This document shows positions 57,401 to 64,000 of a stretch of DNA of 64,000 nucleotides, in pieces. The notes under the pieces were generated by a model. The model was given only the letters and a program-made list of their open reading frames with translations. It was not told the DNA's origin and searched no databases. Position 1 is the stretch's first letter; every line of letters begins with the position of its first letter. A program made the position numbers and the translations under genes. Source of the DNA: Gyrodactylus bullatarudis (Eukaryota; Platyhelminthes; Monogenea; Gyrodactylidea; Gyrodactylidae); the NCBI GenBank assembly GCA_012064415.1, contig SSNU01001268.1, positions 310,001 through 374,000 on the forward strand, read 5' to 3'.

Positions 57401-59462
57401 GAATTTCTACCTTTCTAGAGCAAAAACTAGACTCAATGAGTATAAAAGAAAAAAATGTTATTTTGCTACAAAATTTCAAATAGTAATGATTTCATTCAAG
57501 TAAAATTGTAAAGAACAAGATGATTAATAGTATGAAGAGAAAAACACAAAATCAAGGATCTAATCACAGAATAAAAGTGTAAAATTCAATATTTTTCAAA
57601 ATCTCGATAAGAGAGGGTGAGACGGTTTCACCTGAACTAGGGTTGCGCTTTCTCACTTTCTCATCGCACCCTATTCATGTATATCATTTGTTATTATTAT
57701 TATTATCATTATATGCTTGAAATGGAAAGAGATTTGTAATATACAGAAGGAGAGATAGTTGGTTGGTGCTCAAAACCCTTTCTAGCTCACTATAGTAATT
57801 TTTATACATGATACATGATAGTTTATTATTATTAATAATAACCATATAGCGTCAATGGATAGATATTGATTCACTACTGTTTCTGTTTCATTCTCTCTCT
57901 CTATAAATATATGTATATAACACCAAGATAAACTGCAAGAAATATATATAGAGAGAGAACTAACTAACTAAAGAGAGAAATTATTGATTGCCTTTATTGT
58001 ATTATTACTATTACTATTAGTAGTAGAAGCAGAATAGAAGAAGATATTAAAAAATAAATTACTATTTCTAGCTTTAGCATAAACTCTTTGGCTGTCTCTT
58101 GTAATAATACCAATAATAAGTCATTTCTTTTAATTTTTTCTACCCATGTGTACTACTGGCATATTAATTAGTATATCCCAAGAGATTCGGGTAAATATTA
58201 GGTAAAATGAAAAATACATACCAGCACGCCAACGTTCCAGTTCTACCTTGGAGTTTTCCAATAGGGCAGTGAGTTTGGCATTCTTGTCCCTCTCTTTTTC
58301 GTATCTACGACGCCATTCGTCAGCAGTCAACTCTTCATTGATCATGACGTTGTTCTTGATAGTCTTGGCGCGCATACCAAACATTAGAGTAGACTTGGTC
58401 TCTGCCTCATTGAACATTGCAGGAGAACAGCAGATGACCATGGTAGTTTTGGCATTACCACCCAGGGACTCTTGGAGGATTCTTGTCAACTTTGAGTCTC
58501 TGTAGGGAACATGTGAGCTGCCTTCAACCAGAGCATTGATAACATTACCCAAGGCAGACAGGGACTTGTTAATATTCTTGGCTTCATCTAGAACAGTACC
58601 CTCTGCACCAGTTTTGGCCACTTTCTCAGAACCAGCAAGATCAACTAGATAAAGTTTACCATTGAGTTTCTTGTGGATTTCAAAGTTTTCTTGCTTGACG
58701 ATAATCATGAAAACGGAATGTGATCGAGAGCTATGCTCATTCATGTCTAAAGAGGGAATTAAATTATAAAAAAATGTTTCCAATTTACTTGTAACTGCGA
58801 CATGACGATTGTTTTTTCCCTCGTCAATAATGGCAAACACATCCTCGGGTGTTGCTACAAATCGCTCAGAGGCACCCTTAACATACGGCACTTTATCTTT
58901 ATCCTCATGAACAGAAAGATTTGTCTTGGAAACTGAAGGGATTATAAAATTTAATAAATTTACTATCTAGAAGGTCTCTAATCTTGTCAAGGTAAATTTC
59001 CAAGTAGCAGACTTTGATGTGGAATTCAATATTTGACTCGAGGTTGTAAATAAAATGGAAAATATCGTTAATAATACGCGGAATTATTCCTTGATATAGG
59101 GAATCACTAATATTTCCTTCCATTGTATAAGTTTTACCCGAAGATGTTTGACCATAGGCGAATATTGTACCGTTATATCCTTCGAGTACGTCTGTAACAA
59201 TATGACGGGCAGCTTTTTCATAAATATCAATTTGGGTTGTGCTCGGCTGGAAGACTTGATCGAAAACATATGTTTTTCCCTAATAAAAGGATTTTTAGAT
59301 GGTATGATCGAAAAATACAACTATTCAGCAAAATAAACTCACTCCTAGACTAATTGCAGCGTTATTATCCCGGGGGAAACTAACACAGTATTTATCTCCA
59401 CGGGCAATTTCGGAACTGTTGAAAGGTCTTACTCGGCAAACTACATTAATACTTTCTGCCAT
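54475..59462 (-). CDS. Khc: Kinesin-1 heavy chain (1005 aa, 9 exons)
   Basis: Exons 59343-59462, 58964-59279, 58789-58932, 58222-58746, 57094-57279, 55992-56467, 55363-55850, 55067-55301, 54475-55002 (3018 bases, phases agree). Plus-end microtubule motor. Motor domain: [16 protein letters not shown] (P-loop), NEHSSRSHS (switch I), VDLAGSEK (switch II), then neck [14 protein letters not shown]. The stalk is heptad coiled coil from about residue 430 to 900, with the kinesin-1-specific [21 protein letters not shown] block in the tail. The tail ends [10 protein letters not shown]. The conserved autoinhibitory Ile-Ala-Lys just before PIRAG reads ITI here. An Asn/Thr/Ser-rich, uncharged insert ([13 protein letters not shown] onwards) sits in the last exon. 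Divergent from the SLC17 gene. Confidence 0.96.
56869..56886. repeat. GA microsatellite
   Basis: GAGAGAGAGAGAGAGAGA inside the kinesin intron 56468-57093. Similar short GA/CT or TAT runs occur near 57690, 57890 and 57950 in the next intron. Confidence 0.8.
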
Positions 59463-60123
59463 TTTTTAACAGAAAATTCTCGCAATAATAATCAGGTTGA
59501 ATTTGGATAAATAGATATGAATTTCAAGTGATGAGATATCCTATTAAAATATTGCTCCCAAAATAAACAAACAAAAATTATCTATTCTAATTCACTGTCG
59601 TGTTTTAACGAATGGAAGTAATAATTTATTCAATTCAAAATTATCAATTAATCCATCAAATTAAGAAATTTAATGAGAAACTTCATTGTAAATTTTTTTC
59701 TTGAGTGAAAATCTATTGATTATTTTCATAAAGCTCTTAAAAATCCAATCAAGAATAGAACTAGTCATGAAATTGATTGCATGAATTGATTGTAATACTT
59801 TATACATAATATGTGGATCATCATTTGAGATCATCCGAATTTTTCCTCATTCAACTGCTCTTCAAATTATGAAGTCTAGCAAATTTAATTTATAAATAAT
59901 AATCTTTTCTACTGGCGCACCTAATGCAGATTTATTCAGAATCGATCTCCTCAAGTATGTCAAATCTGTAAATAATAAATATAGAATTACAAAATCAATA
60001 ATGTGGGCAATAAATATTAATATTCCTTACGACATATTCCTTTAAATTATAGAAATATTAAAATCTCATTCATAGTTCACTTCTGAATTTTACGTTAGAG
60101 ATTTTGATCGTGATTTATACATC
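59463..60123. promoter_or_regulatory. Shared upstream region, kinesin-1 / SLC17 transporter
   Basis: 661 bp between divergent ATGs. No TATA or other clear core element; nothing else coding seen. Confidence 0.45.
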
Positions 60124-62436
60124 ATGACCGAATCCGATGAAAATCCAGGGGACAAAGTTTCAGATACTCCCAATAAAGGCTGTTGTCATGATTTTTTCCT
60201 TATGAGAAGATTTCATTTCATTTTCATGCTGTTCTTATTAATGGTTATCATCTATGGAATGCGTACAGAGCTGGGCTTGGCCATGTTGAAAATCAATGAA
60301 AGCCTTATATCAAAAAGTTTCTCCATCAACAGTTATAACTCTACTTTCAATTCAACCCGTCAAATTATCAGGTATCTCAAGAAACATGAGCTCCCGAAGA
60401 ACTCCAAAGTGAAAGGAATCTCAACACAGATTGATTCCACAACTGTTTCTGACGGAAATTCGACATTGAGCCTAAATATTCTCACTGCTGATGTTTCCTA
60501 TCAGACTCGACGGTGGTCTTCTTATCTTGTGGGTTTCATCGAATCTTCCTTCTATCTCGGATACATGATTTTCAGCATACCCAGTGGAATTATTGCCAAT
60601 ACTTGGTCACCGAAAAAATTTCTATCTATTTGTATCGGGATGACATGTTCCTTGAATACTCTCCTCCCCTTGATAGTTAGTCAAATTCAAGTTATGTCAG
60701 ATAGTCAAGATGTTCATCCAAAAATTTCTTTTGCCTTCCTATTTGTATTTCGCCTGTTGCAGGGTATGGCCGAGGCAAGTATTTATTCCTGTGTCCATTC
60801 CCTTGTAAGTTATTGGGCTCCACAATCGGAGAGATCAAGAATGGTCTCGGTCATTCTGTTGGGAACGTCCCTAGGACCAATCATTGGCTATCCACTAATC
60901 GGCTACTTGATATATACGTTCACTTGGGATGTTCCCTTTTACCTGTTTGGGGGAATGGGTTTATTTTGGGTTTCCATCTGGACCATGTTCTTTTACGAGA
61001 CCCCTTCAAAGGATCCTTATATTCAAGAAAGAGAACTGAAATTCATCACAAAGACTGCCATCACCAATAGGACAGCTAAAAAGAATTTGAATGCAATTCC
61101 GTGGAAGGCCATGCTCTCCTCTACGCCTGTTTGGGCCATACTATTCGCAAACTTGGGAAGGAATTGGATATTTCAGTTTTCCTTTGTGGGCATTCCTAGA
61201 TTCATCAAGGATGTCAGCGTCTACGAAGAGACTCACGGGGGTCATATTTGGTCGAAAAATCCAAAAAATCCTGGTCTTAATGAAGAGCGATTGGGACAGT
61301 TCATGCTTATCCCATTCTTATCAATGGCGACTCTGACTCCTATAAGTTTGTTTTTACCTTGTATCTTTTCCTAATTAATTATAATTGACCAATGATCGCT
61401 TGAATTTGAAGCCATCAAATTATGAGCTGAATCCTTCTATAGAAAACTTGAGTATTTTAAAATACAATTAAATTACAAAAGTAATAAAGATTGGGCTAGG
61501 TTAATCGACTGATATTCATTTCAGGCGGTATATTGGCGGATTTTTTCATCAAGAGGAAAACATTTTCTGTCCAGAATACACGCAAGTTTCTTCACACCTT
61601 GAGCTATTCAATCTGTGCAACCTGTATACTTGCCCTGGGGTTCGTTAAAGTTGTCTGGCTGGCAATTTTGTTGGTTACATTGGCTCTAGGTAAGCACATA
61701 TTTTCTAATTTCCTTCCAATTCCAAGGTTTCGTCGGCCTAGGAAGTGCTGGATTTGGGGCTAATCATCTTGACATTGGACCTTCGTTTACTGGAATTATC
61801 ATGGGATTATCGAATGCCTTTGGTACCATATCTGGTAAGTTTATTTCTCTTTAGACTGAACCTGTGATGTCTAAATTGCACCTGTCAAATTTTTTTATTT
61901 TAGGAATTGTTTGTCCAATTGTCGCTCGATCTATGGTTCATGGCCACAACCTGGACACTTGGAATCATTTCTTCATCTTATGTTTTTGTGTGGAATGCTT
62001 TTGTGCTCTGTTCTTTTTGATATTTGCTTCGGGCGAAATTCAAGTAAGTTCAATTATAAATCTATAGATATTTTTTCCCTGCATTTTTAGTTTTCGTTTT
62101 ACACTTATTCTGAATAATACCTTCCTGTTTATAAACCCTTTTTGAGTCGTATCGATACCAAGATGGTGATCTCTAGTTTCATCATCCACTCAGAATTATC
62201 TGGGCCAAAAGATCTGAAAAAACCACAAAGATAATTATATTATAATATATGCAACGCATTATCAAAGGTTCTAGTGATGTATCTGATAATCATTTGGTCT
62301 AATCTCATAAACCTGTTGTTGTTTAACTTTTTTTCTATTAGTGAAATCATCAATAATGTAAAATAAAAAATTCCTTTTTCAGCCCTGGGCTGTCAAGAGA
62401 GTAGTAAACGATGCTGATACAAGAAAAACTAACTAA
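60124..62436 (+). CDS. SLC17-family anion transporter, sialin-like (562 aa, 5 exons)
   Basis: Exons 60124-61345, 61525-61689, 61727-61834, 61904-62043, 62383-62436 (1689 bases, phases agree; the intron at 61690-61726 is only 37 nt). Major facilitator of the SLC17 group (sialin, vesicular glutamate transporters, NaPi type I). Seen: first span FHFIFMLFLLMVIIYGMRTELGLAM; a long N-glycosylatable loop (several N-x-S/T); YLGYMIFSIPSGIIANTWSPKK; RLLQGMAEASIYSCVHSLVSYWAPQSERSR, the family R--GM-E--...W-P--ERS signature; SYLVGFIESSFYLGY; and NHLDIGPSFTGIIMGLSNAFGTISG. The C-terminus is short. Substrate is not decidable from sequence: lysosomal sialic-acid export and vesicular glutamate are both family roles. 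Divergent from kinesin-1. Confidence 0.88.
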
Positions 62437-64000
62437 TCGAATTCCAAAAAACATTTGTGAGGAGATTATTAATATTTTTTTATCTCTCAAAAAAATTTTT
62501 TTTTCAATTACATATCTCTTGTTTGACCCATTTTTGTATGTGTTGTACCCCTCTGCGTTTTCAGTACGACTTATCAAAGTAATCCTTGCTAATTTCTACT
62601 TTGGTACGAATTAGCTCCAACATATGCGTTTCTCTCAGAAAAGCTAATGTTCTTATCACTGATAAGATATCTCTAACTAATGATCCTACCGATCAAAATC
62701 TAGTGATCATTGATATTTTCGTTTAGTTCTAAACTCATAAGAAAGGTTGAAGAAAAGAAGTGTTTATATAAACGATATGTTTCGCCAATCCTCTTCAGAA
62801 TCTATACTGGTAAAAGGTATGAAAAGGCCATTCGACAAACAGACAGACCTCTCTTGCCTTGATTAATCGAAATTTCGTTTTTGAATCGATCCTATTTAAT
62901 GGAATTTGATACTTGGAACTAGATAATTTGCTAGATACTACCCAGAGAGAAGGTAACGGATTTAAATTCATGCTTTTCATACTCCCCGGATTATAATAGA
63001 ATTTATCATCTAATTTAATTTATGAAGCGTAAACTTTTCTTTCAATTGAACATAAAATTATGATTTAATCTCAATCGATAGATCGAAAAGAATACCCATC
63101 GGTCTGAATTAGTCTTTTTCTATAACCTGAAAAAGTTAATAAAGTATGGAAGCAGACGAGTTAATGGGAATCGAACTATTTGTTAGAAGTGTATCGAAAA
63201 AAAAGATTTTTTCTTAAATACCCAAGTGTTTATATTTGACTCAGTGATTGTTGAAATTCAAATTAATGGATTTATAGGCCTGTTTAATAGTTGGGTACTA
63301 AAGATGTAACGAATTTTGACAATTTTTTAAATCAAAGTTATCCGTGAAATTTCTACATTAAATTTTGATAATAGTGATGTGTTAGGTCTAAAATAACTGA
63401 AAATTCGTTTGCAATCCCATGCATAGTCGTGGATTGCCCATTTTCCCTAAATTCTCTTGTAGGCATATTGGAATAACAAAGTTTAACAGAAATGATCCTA
63501 ACATGATTCTATTACTATTATTTTCATTGAAGCCTTTTCAGCAAAAAAGATATTTGAAATTTTAGTGAAAACGTAGTAAAAATTCATTGAAATTCTAGCG
63601 GCATTTTTAAAAAAGTCAACCCTTTAAACTTAAATATTATCATTTGAGATGGTTTTTAAAATAGGTTGAAAAATTTGTTACATCTCTATTGGGTATCTTG
63701 CCCATTCTTTGTATTTTGTACATGGTATTTTCTTCACACGGTAACTTGTTTTTTTGATTACTACTTGCTAAGAATCATTTTTGTTAAAAATATTTTGCTC
63801 CAAGCAAGATGATTATTAATTATAATTATGAATAAAATTCATCTTTTTTTATTGCAACGTTAGCAACGAATAATTACAATCTCTTTGGACTGTTATTTGA
63901 ATTAAAGATTTTCTTGAATTTCTCAGATTTTTTGAAGATATAAGAAAAAGCACATTTTCTCTCATGGTTTATGCGGTAGTCAGTAGTGACACATATAAAA
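62437..64000. other. No gene seen to the window end
   Basis: AT-rich sequence after the transporter gene. Frames at 62411-62614 and 62795-62980 lack any supporting feature. No recognisable repeat or RNA gene. Confidence 0.45.

Noticed and set aside
1..64000. CRISPR arrays, bacterial operons, rRNA and tRNA genes
   Set aside because: Eukaryotic gene structure throughout; no regularly spaced repeats and no tRNA-type box B word noticed. A tRNA scan would be needed to exclude diverged tRNAs.

Overview
This is animal nuclear DNA, most probably arthropod. It is AT-rich, and its genes are split by GT-AG introns, many of them about 40 to 65 nt long. The protein set is metazoan: kinesin-1 heavy chain, Salvador, a p24 protein, CK2 beta, glutamate dehydrogenase, an SLC17 transporter and a GPR180/TMEM145-like receptor. 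It also holds a decayed copy of a repeat-borne protein family that I know from arthropod genomes. I cannot place it below arthropod; a mite or a crustacean would fit. I joined exons by hand from splice sites, reading phase and family similarity. Every multi-exon total below is a whole number of codons.

Left part (1-20.9 kb): gene-poor and repeat-rich. It holds a broken mobile-element gene (0.5-2.1 kb), a non-LTR reverse transcriptase fragment (2.9-3.8 kb), and two diverged paralogues of an intronless, secreted, cysteine-rich LRR-like protein (4.3-5.8 and 10.8-12.3 kb). It also has a tentative small coiled-coil gene (about 8 kb), a 156-residue VHS-domain protein with 25-nt and 32-nt introns (15.3-15.8 kb), and several foldback or MITE-like repeats.

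Middle (20.9-45.2 kb): two long minus-strand genes. The first (20.9-28.1 kb, 9 exons, 1158 aa) encodes a mostly disordered protein with two separated C2H2 zinc fingers; I do not recognise the family. The second (28.6-45.2 kb, 11 exons, 1101 aa) is read as an unusually large Salvador homologue, the WW/SARAH scaffold of the Hippo pathway. Introns of both carry mobile-element debris: two Penelope-type GIY-YIG fragments, a TTAA-flanked MITE, a TA-flanked MITE and a mariner transposase remnant. One Salvador intron also holds an inverted pair of tiny ORFs with shared signal-peptide-like starts and unrelated tails.

Right part (45.2-64 kb): compact housekeeping genes, several in head-to-head pairs. 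Salvador and TMED2-like p24 start 81 bp apart, glutamate dehydrogenase and the GPR180/TMEM145-like gene 91 bp apart, and kinesin and the SLC17 transporter 661 bp apart. Between these lie a divergent CK2 beta subunit and, convergent with it, an exon with an inhibitor-cystine-knot cysteine pattern. Beyond the shared promoter regions I see no functional pathway linking the neighbours.
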